From: CAVQFC01 sp036497895
GTDB lineage: Bacteria > Acidobacteriota > Vicinamibacteria > Vicinamibacterales > CAVVIG01
Assembly: GCA_036497895.1 (NCBI GenBank)
Contig: DASXIR010000365.1
Span: 25,195-89,194, forward strand
Direction: 5' to 3'
DNA length: 64,000 nucleotides
Each line of letters opens with the position of its first letter. Position 1 is the first letter of the stretch. Shown here one piece after another: positions 8,835-17,555 of the stretch. The notes under the pieces are model-generated. The model was not told the origin of the DNA. It did no database searches and was given only the letters and a program-made list of their open reading frames with translations. The translations under genes and the position numbers were made by a program.

Positions 8835-9757
8835 GGCTGCACCGGAGCTTTTGCGGCGAAGTAACCAGGCCGCGTCCGGAGTGTGAGTGGGCGCGAGTCC
8901 GGTTGGATCGCGACGCGCACACGGTGGAAGGCGCCATCCTTGTCCGGGGGCACGTAACCGATGGTGTAGCCGCTGCGAATCTCGTGAGCAATCTGCACGC
9001 ACGCGCGCAGCAGTTCGCCAGGCGACTGCGGCAGAAAGCGGAGCGCCCCGGTGGCTTCGGCCAGTGACTTGAGCACGCCAGGATTCCGGTCGTCGTCGTC
9101 GCGATCGAAGACGCCGACGGTGTAGATCGCCGCGTTCGATCGACGCGCGCGCGCCAGCACGTCGGCAAGTTTTGCCTGGCTGGCGTTGTCGCCGCCGTCG
9201 CTGATGACGACGAGCGCCTTGCGGGCGCGGGTTGCGGAGCCGAGGCGCTCGAGCGCCTCGAGCAGCGCATCGTAGAGCGCAGTCTGGCCGTCCGGCTTCA
9301 GTGTTCCGATCGCGGCTGCAATCGCCTCGGCATCTTCGGCGAGCAGGAACTTCCGCCCGGGAACTGCATCATCCACATCGTCGTTGAAGCGAAGCGCGAA
9401 CAGTTCGTCCTCTGGATTGCTCGACCGCGCAAAGGCCAGCGCCGCCGCCTGCACCTCGCCCATTTTGTTGCGCATGCTGCTGCTGGCGTCGATCACGAGA
9501 CCGACGGTCGCCGGCGAATCCTGATTGGTGAAAATCTCGATCGGCACCGGCCGCCCGTTGTCGAACACGCTGAAGCGCTCGCGTGCGACATCGGGAACGA
9601 ATACACCCCGGTGGTCGGTGACTATGACGGGCAGCACCACCAGTTCGCTGGATGTCGCTCGAAAGCTCGGTTCCTGCGCAGGCGCAGCCAGGACGATGAG
9701 CGCGGCGACTGCGCTCACCAGTCCTGCCAGCACGATGCGAGTGAATGTGCTCACCAC
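8831..9757 (-). CDS. Secreted VWFA-related domain protein
   Basis: 308 aa. A signal peptide/anchor (residues 5-25) is followed by a short beta domain (SELVVLPVIVTDHRGVFV, the acidobacterial VWFA-related opening) and a von Willebrand A domain with a MIDAS site: DASSSM (DxSxS) near residue 90, a Thr in the GQTAL loop and DGGD near 188. Such domains bind a metal and mediate protein contacts outside the cell. It lies between the LPRTG protein and the sortase, 11 bp after the former and overlapping the latter by 4 bp, so it may be an assembly partner of the sorted protein. It lacks an LPXTG tail itself. Confidence 0.8.
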   Translation of the reverse strand: MVSTFTRIVLAGLVSAVAALIVLAAPAQEPSFRATSSELVVLPVIVTDHRGVFVPDVARERFSVFDNGRPVPIEIFTNQDSPATVGLVIDASSSMRNKMGEVQAAALAFARSSNPEDELFALRFNDDVDDAVPGRKFLLAEDAEAIAAAIGTLKPDGQTALYDALLEALERLGSATRARKALVVISDGGDNASQAKLADVLARARRSNAAIYTVGVFDRDDDDRNPGVLKSLAEATGALRFLPQSPGELLRACVQIAHEIRSGYTIGYVPPDKDGAFHRVRVAIQPDSRPLTLRTRPGYFAAKAPVQP

Positions 9758-9768
9758 CTACGGCTTGC

Positions 9769-10491
9769 CTAGAGTGCCGACGAACGCGTCCGAGCCTGAC
9801 GCAGAGCCAGCCCGCCCGCGAGCGAGAGTCCGGCGATCAGCTCGAAGAGCGAGAGGTTGCTGCCCGTACGCGGCAGGTGTTTCCGCGTCGGCGTCATCGG
9901 CGCGTTGGTGGTTTCTGCGCGCGCCATCGTGGACTCCGGCGCTCGATCGGCGGCTGTCGACCCGTTGACAGCGACCTTCTGGTCCGAGCTCTGCCACTCG
10001 CCGTTCTCGTCGAAGTACCCGACCGTGGCCGTCTTCATCGAATTATCCGCAGTGGTCATCTCGCTGTTGGTTGCGAGCACGCGCTGATGCGTTTCCCTGG
10101 CGATGCGCATCGCCTGGGTCTTCGGATAGATGAACTCGTTGCCGGTGTGCTCACCTGGGTAATACCACACCTTGATTGCTTGGGGTGATCCGGCCGGCCG
10201 CTCCGAGAACATCACCACCGGCTTGTCGGTGACTTCCATGCGCTGATTCGGCACCGCCATCAGCGTCGCGATGAGCGTCTTCTCGCTCTTGTCGAACACG
10301 CGCACGATGTGGCGGTCCGACGTATCGGCGAGCTTGAAGACGTAGGTGCCAGCGGGAAGGGTCCTGCCGGGGATCTGCACCGCGCCGCTGAACGTCAGAA
10401 TCGTTTTCTTGTCGTAGTCATCGGCGCGCGCACCGGGAGCAAACATCACGGTCAACACCGCCGCACAACAGATGGTTTTCAATACATGCAT
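9769..10491 (-). CDS. LPRTG-anchored surface protein, likely sortase substrate
   Basis: 240 aa. A signal peptide (residues 1-23, ending ARA-DD) precedes a compact beta domain (about 28-135, with IPGRTLPAGTYVFKL). A Ser/Thr/Ala-rich stretch follows, and then a textbook sorting signal: LPRTG at residues 206-210 (bases 9862-9876), a hydrophobic segment LFELIAGLSLAGGLAL, and a basic tail RQARTR. This is the arrangement cut by sortases between Thr and Gly. It is the first gene of the operon with the VWA protein and the sortase. The globular domain resembles hypothetical secreted acidobacterial proteins of unknown role. Confidence 0.8.
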   Translation of the reverse strand: MHVLKTICCAAVLTVMFAPGARADDYDKKTILTFSGAVQIPGRTLPAGTYVFKLADTSDRHIVRVFDKSEKTLIATLMAVPNQRMEVTDKPVVMFSERPAGSPQAIKVWYYPGEHTGNEFIYPKTQAMRIARETHQRVLATNSEMTTADNSMKTATVGYFDENGEWQSSDQKVAVNGSTAADRAPESTMARAETTNAPMTPTRKHLPRTGSNLSLFELIAGLSLAGGLALRQARTRSSAL

Positions 10492-10585
10492 GAGTTGTCC
10501 TCCTCCTAATTCCTGGGGCTAGACTTGTGCACGTTGCGTACCGTGGCAATCACAGCAGTTGGTGTCGGCAGCTACGCAAAAAGAG

Positions 10586-10613
10586 AAAGGGCCGACCCAG
10601 TGGTCGGCCCTTT
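10586..10613 (-). terminator. Rho-independent terminator after the SYLF gene
   Basis: A perfect 12-bp stem (AAAGGGCCGACC, loop CAGT on the plus strand) is followed, reading leftward, by a T-rich run (TCTCTTTTT). It lies 29 bp after the stop of the leftward SYLF gene and before the sortase operon, insulating the two. Confidence 0.85.
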
Positions 10614-10641
10614 CTGAGGAATGACAGGAGCGAATGTCGAG

Positions 10642-11313
10642 CTACGAGCGATGAAGAGCCGTCATGAACGGCTCGGCGACCGCCGGCACCTTTGTGGTGC
10701 CAAGCATCACGATATCGCGCGGCGGCGTCGCGCCGTAGAGATCGGCGTTGTCGTCGGTGTCGGACTTGATGACGCCACCCGACAAGTCAATCCCGGCGAA
10801 GATGCCCTGCGTGCGCGAGTACGAGAGGATCTCCGCCTTCATCTGTGCGTCTGTCGCGGCGCGGGCATCGCGGCCGACCGGGCCCGCCGCAACCGAGGCC
10901 TCGACACCGAGCGAGACCTTGTTCCGGAGCAATTTCTCCATACCGCTCTTGTTGTTCACGAGCAGCACGAGGTCAATCGACTGCGCACCGATCTGAAGTC
11001 CCCAGCTGCCTTTGCCCACATCCATGAAGATCGGCGCCGTCCAGGCGCCCTCATGACGACAGCTCATCACACCCTTGCCGTACTCGCCGCCGACGATGAA
11101 GGCCGCTTTCTTCAGGCTGGGAATGACCATGACGCACTGGGCGTTATCCCACAACTGTTGTGGAATGTCCTTGTCGGGCACGCCGTGAATTTCGCGCAGC
11201 ACCTGGGCCGCCTCGCTGATGCGATGGGCATGTTCGCTCGCGTCCTTGGCCTGCAACACCGCCCCGGTGAGACCGGTAATAATGACCGCCATTGCTCCAG
11301 CTACAACCCGCAT
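10642..11313 (-). CDS. SYLF/Ysc84-type lipid-binding protein
   Basis: 223 aa with a signal peptide (AGAMAVIITGLTGAVLQA). The body has the SYLF/Ysc84 pattern: QQLWDNAQCVMVIPSLKKA, a glycine-rich FIVGGEYGKGVMSC, GSWGLQIGAQSIDLVLLV, then VSLGVEASVAAGPVGRDA and a C-terminal GGVIKSD-DDNADLYG. Family members bind phosphoinositides in eukaryotes; bacterial secreted versions have no settled role. The ATG at 11313 follows GGGAGGG. A longer upstream frame lacks a signal peptide and is unlikely. A strong terminator follows. Confidence 0.85.
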   Translation of the reverse strand: MRVVAGAMAVIITGLTGAVLQAKDASEHAHRISEAAQVLREIHGVPDKDIPQQLWDNAQCVMVIPSLKKAAFIVGGEYGKGVMSCRHEGAWTAPIFMDVGKGSWGLQIGAQSIDLVLLVNNKSGMEKLLRNKVSLGVEASVAAGPVGRDARAATDAQMKAEILSYSRTQGIFAGIDLSGGVIKSDTDDNADLYGATPPRDIVMLGTTKVPAVAEPFMTALHRS

Positions 11314-11467
11314 GTTTAACCCTCCCTGACGTTTCCACCGCTCACTCGACTCAATAGCAAGAACGTTACCACCATCACGGCGTGAGACGTTATCTGGCGT
11401 TTCTCTTGCGTTCGGTGATGCACGGGCGGACATTTGCTGCCGCCGCAGCGACAAGGAGGTAGAACAG

Positions 11468-11668
11468 ATGGCCAAGTACGGCAAGAAAGCACAGAGCAAG
11501 GTCAAGCGTGCCATGGAAGAGCGGAAGAGCGGCACCCTCAAATCCGGCCGATCCGGAAAGAAGGTGACCAGCCGGAAGCAGGCGATCGCCATTGGTCTCA
11601 GCGAGGCCCGCCGAGAGGGTGGAAAAGTGCCAGCGAAGCGGTCCACCAAGCGCTCGTCGAAGCGCTGA
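11468..11668 (+). CDS. DUF6496 small basic protein
   Basis: 66 aa, almost entirely Lys, Arg, Ser, Gly and Ala, with no hydrophobic core to speak of. The pattern KYGKKAQSKVKRAMEE, then GTLKSGRSGKKV and RKQAIAIGLSEARREGGK is that of DUF6496. The SD AAGGAGGT is excellent, 8 bases before the ATG. The composition suggests nucleic-acid binding (histone-like), but this is an inference. It stands alone, preceded by about 150 bp without a gene. Confidence 0.85.
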   Translation: MAKYGKKAQSKVKRAMEERKSGTLKSGRSGKKVTSRKQAIAIGLSEARREGGKVPAKRSTKRSSKR

Positions 11669-11724
11669 CGAACATCGATCCTCCTCGTCTCGTCTTACCG
11701 TAAGATTCCACAGAGGAGCTTCCG

Positions 11725-13134
11725 ATGACGATTCGAGCGACGGCCGCGATCGCGGCTCTGATGACGGCGACGGCCATGACGCCGGTCAACGCGAGCGCCC
11801 AGTCTGGCGCGACTGGCGCGCCTGCCGCGCCGACCTACAGCAAGGACGTCGCGCCGATCTTCTACAAGAACTGCACGAACTGCCATCGGCCTGGCGAGAT
11901 TGCCCCGATGTCGCTCCTGACCTACAAGGACACGCGGCCGTGGGCGAAATCGATCGGCGCGCAGGTTGGCCGGGGAGCGATGCCGCCGTGGCACGCGGAT
12001 CCCGCGCACGGGGAGTTTCTGAACGACCGCCGTCTGTCCGACCACGACCAGGCGACGATTGTGGCGTGGGTCAACGCCGGTGCGCCCGAGGGCAATCCGG
12101 CCGACCTGCCGGCGGCGCCGGCGTACGCATCCGAATGGGAAATCGGGAAGCCGGACGCGATCGTCGGCATGGCCGATGATTACCCGATTCCGGCGCAGGG
12201 CACGATTCCGTATCAGTACTTCGAGATTCCGACCACGTTTACAGAGGACAAATGGATTCAGGCGATGGAAGTGCGGGCCGGTAATCCGAGCGTCCTGCAT
12301 CACGTCATTGTCTACGCGAGGGCGCCGACGCCGGCGACGCCGTCCGCAGTTGCCGCGCCACCCGCCGGCGCCGCTCCCGCGCCGGCTGCGAGACCGGTGC
12401 CGCTGTTCGTCTTCAAAGAGGGGACCCAGATTCCGTCCGGCCAGACCGGCGGGCGGCCGTTGCCTGTGGATCAACGCGTCACGCCGGGTCCAAACGATCG
12501 ACCGGCGCCGGCGCGGATGGGACCGACGGTCGGCGGTTTCGCTCCAGGTCAGTTCCTCCGCGTCTACCAGGAGGGGACTGCGATGCGCTTACCGGCGGGC
12601 GCGACCCTCATCCTCCAGTCGCACTACACTTCGAACGGAACGCCGACCACGGATCGCACTCGAGTGGCGTTCAAGTTCGCCAGCAAGCCACCGCAAACCG
12701 AAGTCCGCTTTGCCTCGCTGGTCAACGGCAGCCTGCATATCCCCGCCGGAGCCGCCGACTACCGCGTTGACGCGGAGATGACGATCAGCCGTGACGTGAC
12801 GCTCTGGAGCATCCTCCCACACACCCACGTTCGCGGCGTTCGCTGGTCGTACGATGCCATCTATCCGGATGGCCGCACCGAAACGATCTTGTCGGTGCCG
12901 AAGTACGACTTCAACTGGCAGACCGACTACGTGTTCAAGCAACCGTTGAAGCTGCCGAAGGGCACGATGATCCACGCGACAGCGTGGTACGACAACTCGA
13001 GCGCCAATAAGTCGAATCCAGACCCGACCAAAGAAGTGTGGTGGGGCGATCAGACGTGGGAAGAGATGATGTTCAGCGGCCTCACGTTCAGTATCGATGC
13101 GACACCGCCATCCACCTCGGCGCCGAAGCAGTAA
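11725..13134 (+). CDS. Secreted cytochrome c / copper monooxygenase-like protein
   Basis: 469 aa, periplasmic. After a signal peptide comes a c-type heme site CTNCH near residue 52 with YSKDVAPIFYKNC before it and a PEIAPMSLLTY-like follow-up. The second half resembles the PHM/DBM copper type II monooxygenase fold: LHHVIVYA near residue 192 and HTHVRGVRWSYDAIYPDG near 363-380 carry His ligands. A Pro/Ala linker (about 195-225) joins parts. Such proteins are common in Acidobacteria, but the substrate is unknown. The SD GAGGAG precedes the ATG. Confidence 0.75.
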   Translation: MTIRATAAIAALMTATAMTPVNASAQSGATGAPAAPTYSKDVAPIFYKNCTNCHRPGEIAPMSLLTYKDTRPWAKSIGAQVGRGAMPPWHADPAHGEFLNDRRLSDHDQATIVAWVNAGAPEGNPADLPAAPAYASEWEIGKPDAIVGMADDYPIPAQGTIPYQYFEIPTTFTEDKWIQAMEVRAGNPSVLHHVIVYARAPTPATPSAVAAPPAGAAPAPAARPVPLFVFKEGTQIPSGQTGGRPLPVDQRVTPGPNDRPAPARMGPTVGGFAPGQFLRVYQEGTAMRLPAGATLILQSHYTSNGTPTTDRTRVAFKFASKPPQTEVRFASLVNGSLHIPAGAADYRVDAEMTISRDVTLWSILPHTHVRGVRWSYDAIYPDGRTETILSVPKYDFNWQTDYVFKQPLKLPKGTMIHATAWYDNSSANKSNPDPTKEVWWGDQTWEEMMFSGLTFSIDATPPSTSAPKQ

Positions 13135-13138
13135 GCAG

Positions 13139-13924
13139 ATGACGAATCACTCTTCGATGGCGCGCCGTTGGTCGATCGCGGGCGGCGTTTTGGTTGCCGC
13201 CTTCCTGATAGTCGCGCCACGCGCCCAGGACGCGACGCCTCTCTGGGACACCGGCACGTTCTCGATCCTCGGCTTCGACCCTGCAACCGGCGAGATCGGC
13301 GGCGCGGTGCAGTCACGGGTGTTCTCTGTCGGCAACGGCGTGCTCTGGGCGGATGCGAACGCCGGTGTGGCGGCCACGCAGGCCATCATCGACGTCGGCT
13401 ACGGACCGCAGATGCTCGAACTCCTGCGCAAGGGACTCGCTCCGGCGGCGATCGTGAAACAGATCTGGGATCAGGATCCCGATCCGTTGCCGGAGCGCTG
13501 GAGCAAGCAGGGACGCCAGTTCGCGGTCATGAATCTCAAGGGCGAGTACGCCGCGTTCACCGGTCCGAAGGCCGACGACTGGGCCGGACACAAGGGCGGC
13601 AAATACGTCACCGCGCAAGGTAATATCCTCGCTGGTCCGGCGGTCGTCTCGAACATGGTGGACGCCTTCGAGAAAACGCCCGGTCATCTGTCACTGCGGC
13701 TGGTCGCCGCACTGCAGGGCGGACAGGCCGGCGGCGGCGACAAGCGCGGTCAGCAGTCGGCCGCCCTCGTCATCGTCAAGAAAAACTGCGGCGTCTGGCT
13801 GCACAACGACACCGTCCTGCGGCTGCAGGTGGACGACCACCCTGAACCGATCACCGAACTGAAGCGCATCGTGGACAAATGGAACGAGCGCCGGCCGCGC
13901 AGCGTCACGCCCGGTTGCCAGTAG
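13139..13924 (+). CDS. Secreted DUF1028 protein (Ntn-hydrolase-like)
   Basis: 261 aa with a signal peptide (WSIAGGVLVAAFLIVAPRA). The mature part starts TFSILGFDPATGEIGGAVQS and contains GVLWADANAGVAATQA and QGNILAGPAVVSNM, the order seen in DUF1028 proteins, which have an N-terminal-nucleophile hydrolase-like fold. The family has no firm function; links to amino-acid and peptide metabolism are suggested. The start 13139 lies 4 bp after the previous stop, so the two genes are probably co-transcribed. A longer in-frame start upstream would overlap the preceding coding region. Confidence 0.75.
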   Translation: MTNHSSMARRWSIAGGVLVAAFLIVAPRAQDATPLWDTGTFSILGFDPATGEIGGAVQSRVFSVGNGVLWADANAGVAATQAIIDVGYGPQMLELLRKGLAPAAIVKQIWDQDPDPLPERWSKQGRQFAVMNLKGEYAAFTGPKADDWAGHKGGKYVTAQGNILAGPAVVSNMVDAFEKTPGHLSLRLVAALQGGQAGGGDKRGQQSAALVIVKKNCGVWLHNDTVLRLQVDDHPEPITELKRIVDKWNERRPRSVTPGCQ

Positions 13925-13937
13925 GCGGACCGCAGCA

Positions 13938-14993
13938 GTGACCGGCCCGCCCGACTCGCCGCCAGTCCAGAAGCGGCGGCCGAGATATCCCGGCAAGAAC
14001 CCGCGGGGATTCCATCAGAAGTACAAAGAGCTGAATCCCGAGCGCTACGCGTCGGAGGTGGAGAAGATCCGCGCGTCCGGCAAGACGCCCGCCGGCACGC
14101 ATATCCCGATCATGCTCGAGGAAGTGCTCGGGTGCCTTCAGCCGGCAGCCGGAGAACTCGCGATCGATTGCACGCTCGGCGGTGGCGGTCATGCGGAGGC
14201 AATTCTGAAACGCATCCAGCCGGGCGGACGCCTGATTGGACTCGACGTCGATCCGGTCGAACTGCCACGCACCGAAGCGCGTCTGGCGGCCGCGGGTTTC
14301 GGTGCGGAAACGTTCGCTGGCCGCCAAGGCAATTTCGCGGGCCTGATCCAGGTCCTGTCGAGCGAGGGGCTGGTGGCCGCCGACATCGTCCTGGCTGATC
14401 TCGGCGTGTCCTCGATGCAGATCGACAATCCGGATCGCGGTTTCAGCTATAAGGAACCCGGGCCGCTCGACATGCGCATGAATCCGTCGCACGGCGAGCC
14501 CGGATCGCAGTTGCTGGCTCGAGTAACCGAGAGCAAGCTCGCCGCCCTCCTGAAGGAGAACGCCGACGAACCGCATGCGGATCGGATTGCATCGCTGCTG
14601 AAACAGAAGCCGCTCAATACGACGCACGCGGTCGAGCGGATCGTGCGGACCGGTCTGTCGGCGGCGATGCCGCACCTGGCGAAGACCGATGTGAAGATGT
14701 CGGTCCGTCGCACCTTTCAGGCGCTCCGTATCGCCGTCAACGACGAGTTTTCCGCGCTCGACGCGCTGCTGCGGTCGTTGCCGCAGTGTCTGGCGCCGGG
14801 CGGGCGAGTCGCCATCCTGACGTTCCACTCGGGCGAGGACCGCCGCGTCAAGAAAGCCTTCCAGGCGGGATTTCGAGGCGGCGTCTACTCGAACATCGCG
14901 GACGAGGTGATCCGCTCAAGCAAGGAAGAAACCTTCGCGAACCGGCGCGCGTCGGCAGCAAAACTGCGCTGGGCGGTTCGAAGCGCCTCCTGA
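13938..14993 (+). CDS. rsmH: RsmH-like 16S rRNA (cytosine1402-N4)-methyltransferase
   Basis: 351 aa. After an unusual basic N-terminal extension (about 60 residues, RRRPRYPGKNPRGFHQKYKEL style) comes the RsmH core: HIPIMLEEVL, the SAM motif DCTLGGGGHAEAIL, DLGVSSMQID, RGFSYKEPGPLDMRM, RRTFQALRIAVNDE and ILTFHSGEDRRVKKAF. RsmH methylates C1402 in the ribosomal decoding centre. It starts at GTG 14 bp after the DUF1028 stop and is not next to mraZ, ftsL or mur genes as rsmH usually is, so it could be a second, divergent copy. Its end faces pepT. Confidence 0.85.
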   Translation: MTGPPDSPPVQKRRPRYPGKNPRGFHQKYKELNPERYASEVEKIRASGKTPAGTHIPIMLEEVLGCLQPAAGELAIDCTLGGGGHAEAILKRIQPGGRLIGLDVDPVELPRTEARLAAAGFGAETFAGRQGNFAGLIQVLSSEGLVAADIVLADLGVSSMQIDNPDRGFSYKEPGPLDMRMNPSHGEPGSQLLARVTESKLAALLKENADEPHADRIASLLKQKPLNTTHAVERIVRTGLSAAMPHLAKTDVKMSVRRTFQALRIAVNDEFSALDALLRSLPQCLAPGGRVAILTFHSGEDRRVKKAFQAGFRGGVYSNIADEVIRSSKEETFANRRASAAKLRWAVRSAS

Positions 14994-15055
14994 GAGACGC
15001 CAATGTCTGAGACAGTGGCGGTCGTGTTGTGGCTGTTCATCTTGAACCTGGGGTC

Positions 15056-16306
15056 TCAGGCTCGTTCTTCCCACACCTGACACAGGTGCACGATCACTTC
15101 GACCGCCTTCTCCATGTCGCGGACCGAGACCCACTCGAGACGGGAGTGAAAGTTGTGTTCGCCGGCGAAGATGTTCGGCGTCGGCAGTCCCATGAACGAC
15201 AGACGTGAACCGTCAGTGCCGCCACGAATGAGCCGTGAATGGGGCTCGAGCCCGGCTCGCCTGATTGCCTCCTGTGCGTTGGCGGCAACCTCCGGGTGAC
15301 GATCCAGTACTTCCTTCATGTTGCGGTACGACTCCTCGATCATCACCTCGACTCGCGCGCCAGGGATACCGTGAACCACCTCGCGCGCGAGCGAATCGAG
15401 CATGGCCTCCTTCTCCTTCAATCCGGCGGTGACGAAGTCGCGAATCAACAGCCGGACTGAGGTGCGCTCGACGCTGGCGTTGACGACGTAGGGGTGAATG
15501 AACCCGTCGACGCCGTCGGTGGTTTCCGGCGACAGCCTGTCGTCAGGCAACCGGGCGATGAACGCCGCCGCCAGCTTGATCGCATTGACCATCCGGCCCT
15601 TCGCATAGCCGGGATGGGTATTGAAGCCGTGAAAGGTGACGGTCATCGCGTCGGCGGAGAAGCTTTCGGTTTCGACCTCGCCGAGCTCGCCACCGTCCAT
15701 GGTGTAGGCGCAGACGGCGCCAAAGGCCGTGACATCGAAGTGATTGGCGCCGCGGCCGACCTCTTCGTCCGGGGTAAAGGCGATCCGGACCGTCCCGCGC
15801 GGAATTTCGGGATGGCGGATCAGGTACGCCGCCGCGGTTACGATTTCGGCGACGCCGGCTTTGTTGTCGGCGCCGAGCAGAGTGGTCCCGGATGCTGTGA
15901 CGATGTCCTGGCGCATCTGGGCTGCAAGGTGCGGGTTGTCGCTGAGGCGGAGGACAGCAGTCGGATCGTCCGGCAGAACGAGGTCGCGCCCGTCGTAGTT
16001 CGAGTGGACGATGGGCTTCACGTTCGCGCCCGGCATTTCCGGTGAGGTGTCCACGTGCGAGATAAATCCGATCGTCGGCACGCCGGACTTGGCGGTGGCT
16101 GCTGGAATCGTCGCGCTGAGGTAGCCGTTCGCGTCCAGCAGAACATCCGCGAGGCCAATGTCGCGAAGCTCGGACTCGAGGGCCCGCAACAGCAGCCACT
16201 GATTCTCGGTGCTGGGTTGCGTCGACGACTGCTCGCGGGACTGGGTGTCGAAGCGCACGTAACGGAGGAAGCGATCCAGAACGGACGTCAATGGCTGATG
16301 GCTCAT
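15056..16306 (-). CDS. pepT: Peptidase T (tripeptide aminopeptidase)
   Basis: 416 aa, the usual length. M20B zinc peptidase that releases the N-terminal residue of tripeptides in the cytosol. Seen: metal-ligand motif FISHVDTSPEMPG near residue 82, GADNKAGVAEI near 145, FTPDEEVGRG near 180, AYTMDGGELGEVE, FHGFNTHPGYAKG and the C-terminal GGTDGSRLSFMGLPTPNIFAGEHNFHS. The ATG at 16306 lies within a three-copy 11-bp repeat, so codons 1-6 (MSHQPL) are repeat-derived. A TTG about 15 bases in could be the ancestral start. It is 34 bp downstream of lysC on the same strand. Confidence 0.93.
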   Translation of the reverse strand: MSHQPLTSVLDRFLRYVRFDTQSREQSSTQPSTENQWLLLRALESELRDIGLADVLLDANGYLSATIPAATAKSGVPTIGFISHVDTSPEMPGANVKPIVHSNYDGRDLVLPDDPTAVLRLSDNPHLAAQMRQDIVTASGTTLLGADNKAGVAEIVTAAAYLIRHPEIPRGTVRIAFTPDEEVGRGANHFDVTAFGAVCAYTMDGGELGEVETESFSADAMTVTFHGFNTHPGYAKGRMVNAIKLAAAFIARLPDDRLSPETTDGVDGFIHPYVVNASVERTSVRLLIRDFVTAGLKEKEAMLDSLAREVVHGIPGARVEVMIEESYRNMKEVLDRHPEVAANAQEAIRRAGLEPHSRLIRGGTDGSRLSFMGLPTPNIFAGEHNFHSRLEWVSVRDMEKAVEVIVHLCQVWEERA

Positions 16307-16335
16307 GGCTGATGGTTATGGTCCATGGCTGATGG
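16291..16335. repeat. Three-copy 11-bp direct repeat over the pepT start
   Basis: ATGGCTGATGG occurs exactly at 16291-16301, 16305-16315 and 16325-16335. On the minus strand the units read CCATCAGCCAT. The first copy lies in pepT codons 3-6 and the other two upstream. Confidence 0.9.
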
Positions 16336-16340
16336 ACGCG

Positions 16341-17540
16341 TTAGGCGGATTCGATGAACGCCGCGTGAAGGAGACGGACGGCATCGTCCAGCTTCGAGCG
16401 ATCGATCATCCACGTGATCCGGAACGACGAGGTGGCGACGCCTTCGCTCGCGATGCCGCAGTCGGCGAAGGCTGCTGATCCCTTTCGCAGATTGCTGAAC
16501 GTCGCATTGATGCCGGCGCCGACGACGCTGACAGCACCCAGCGACTCGCGGATTCGGACGGTGGTCCCGAATCGCGCTTCGAGGGCCGCACGGACCCGCT
16601 GTTCTTCGTGCAGGTTCTCGCGCGAGACGACCAGCGTCAATCGATCATCGACGACATGGAGCTGTTTGCCCGCCACCTGGTGCTGGTCGAGCAGCGTCAG
16701 GATCTCGAGCGCCTGTCGATCCGCGTCGAGGACGATGACGTCGCGCTCGCTGGCGACGCCGACCACCGTGCCCGGCGGCCTCGGAGCGTCCCTGCGTACG
16801 ACCGTGCCATCCGCGGCCGGATCGGCGCCAGGCAGCGGCGAGCTCGTCGCCCGTGCGTAGATGGCGATGCCCTTTTCCTTGGCAAACTCGACCGCCTGCG
16901 CGTTGAGCACGCGGGCGCCGGACTCGGCGAGTTCCTGTGTCTCCTCGTACGACATCGTGCCGATCCGGTGCGCCGCCGGCACGACTCGCGGGTCCGCGCT
17001 ATAGACGCCGTCCACGTCCGAGCAGATCTCGCAATACTCCGCGCCGAGCGCCGCCGCCATCGCCACGGCCGTGGTGTCACTGCCGCCGCGGCCGAGGGTG
17101 GTGACCTCGCGGCGATACGACACGCCCTGGTAGCCGGCGATCACCACGATCTTGCCGCGCGCCAGCTCGTCCTGGACCCGGAACGGCCGCACCTCCACGA
17201 TCCGCGCGTCGACATGGCGGTCGTTGGTGATGATCCCCGACTGGCTGCCAGTGAAGCTGATGGCGTCGCCGCCCATCTCGCGGATCGCCATCGACAGGAG
17301 CGCCATCGAGATGCGCTCGCCGGCGGTCAGGAGCATGTCGAGCTCCCGGCGGTCCGGATTGGCGGAGACTTGTCTGGCCAAAGCGAGCAGCTCGTCGGTC
17401 GTGTCGCCCATGGCCGACACCACGACCACGACGTCGTGGCCCTCGCGGCGCGTCCGCATCACCCGATCGGCGACCTGCTTGACGCGCTGCACGTCAGCGA
17501 CGCTCGATCCGCCGTACTTCTGGACGACGATGGACTTCAC
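16341..17540 (-). CDS. lysC: Aspartate kinase
   Basis: 399 aa, monofunctional. It phosphorylates aspartate at the entry to lysine, threonine and methionine synthesis. Seen: VQKYGGSSVAD at the N-terminus, a Ser/Thr kinase pocket FTGSQSGIITN near 96, TLGRGGSDTTAVAMA near 150, DVDGVYSADPRVV near 176, and two C-terminal ACT domains (about 265-330 and 335-399) that normally carry feedback control by lysine or threonine. It sits 15 bp downstream of the exonuclease III gene and ahead of pepT, so the leftward run ferredoxin-xth-lysC-pepT may be one operon. Confidence 0.95.
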   Translation of the reverse strand: MKSIVVQKYGGSSVADVQRVKQVADRVMRTRREGHDVVVVVSAMGDTTDELLALARQVSANPDRRELDMLLTAGERISMALLSMAIREMGGDAISFTGSQSGIITNDRHVDARIVEVRPFRVQDELARGKIVVIAGYQGVSYRREVTTLGRGGSDTTAVAMAAALGAEYCEICSDVDGVYSADPRVVPAAHRIGTMSYEETQELAESGARVLNAQAVEFAKEKGIAIYARATSSPLPGADPAADGTVVRRDAPRPPGTVVGVASERDVIVLDADRQALEILTLLDQHQVAGKQLHVVDDRLTLVVSRENLHEEQRVRAALEARFGTTVRIRESLGAVSVVGAGINATFSNLRKGSAAFADCGIASEGVATSSFRITWMIDRSKLDDAVRLLHAAFIESA

Positions 17541-17555
17541 AAGAGCTGAGGTCTT

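Noticed and set aside
9769..10491. LPRTG could be a chance match
   Set aside because: The hydrophobic segment and basic tail follow at the right distance and a sortase is encoded in the same operon, so the match was kept, not dropped.
15003..15080. A 25-codon frame after rsmH (MSETVAVVLWLFIL...)
   Set aside because: It overlaps the end of pepT, has no SD and no homology that I can see.
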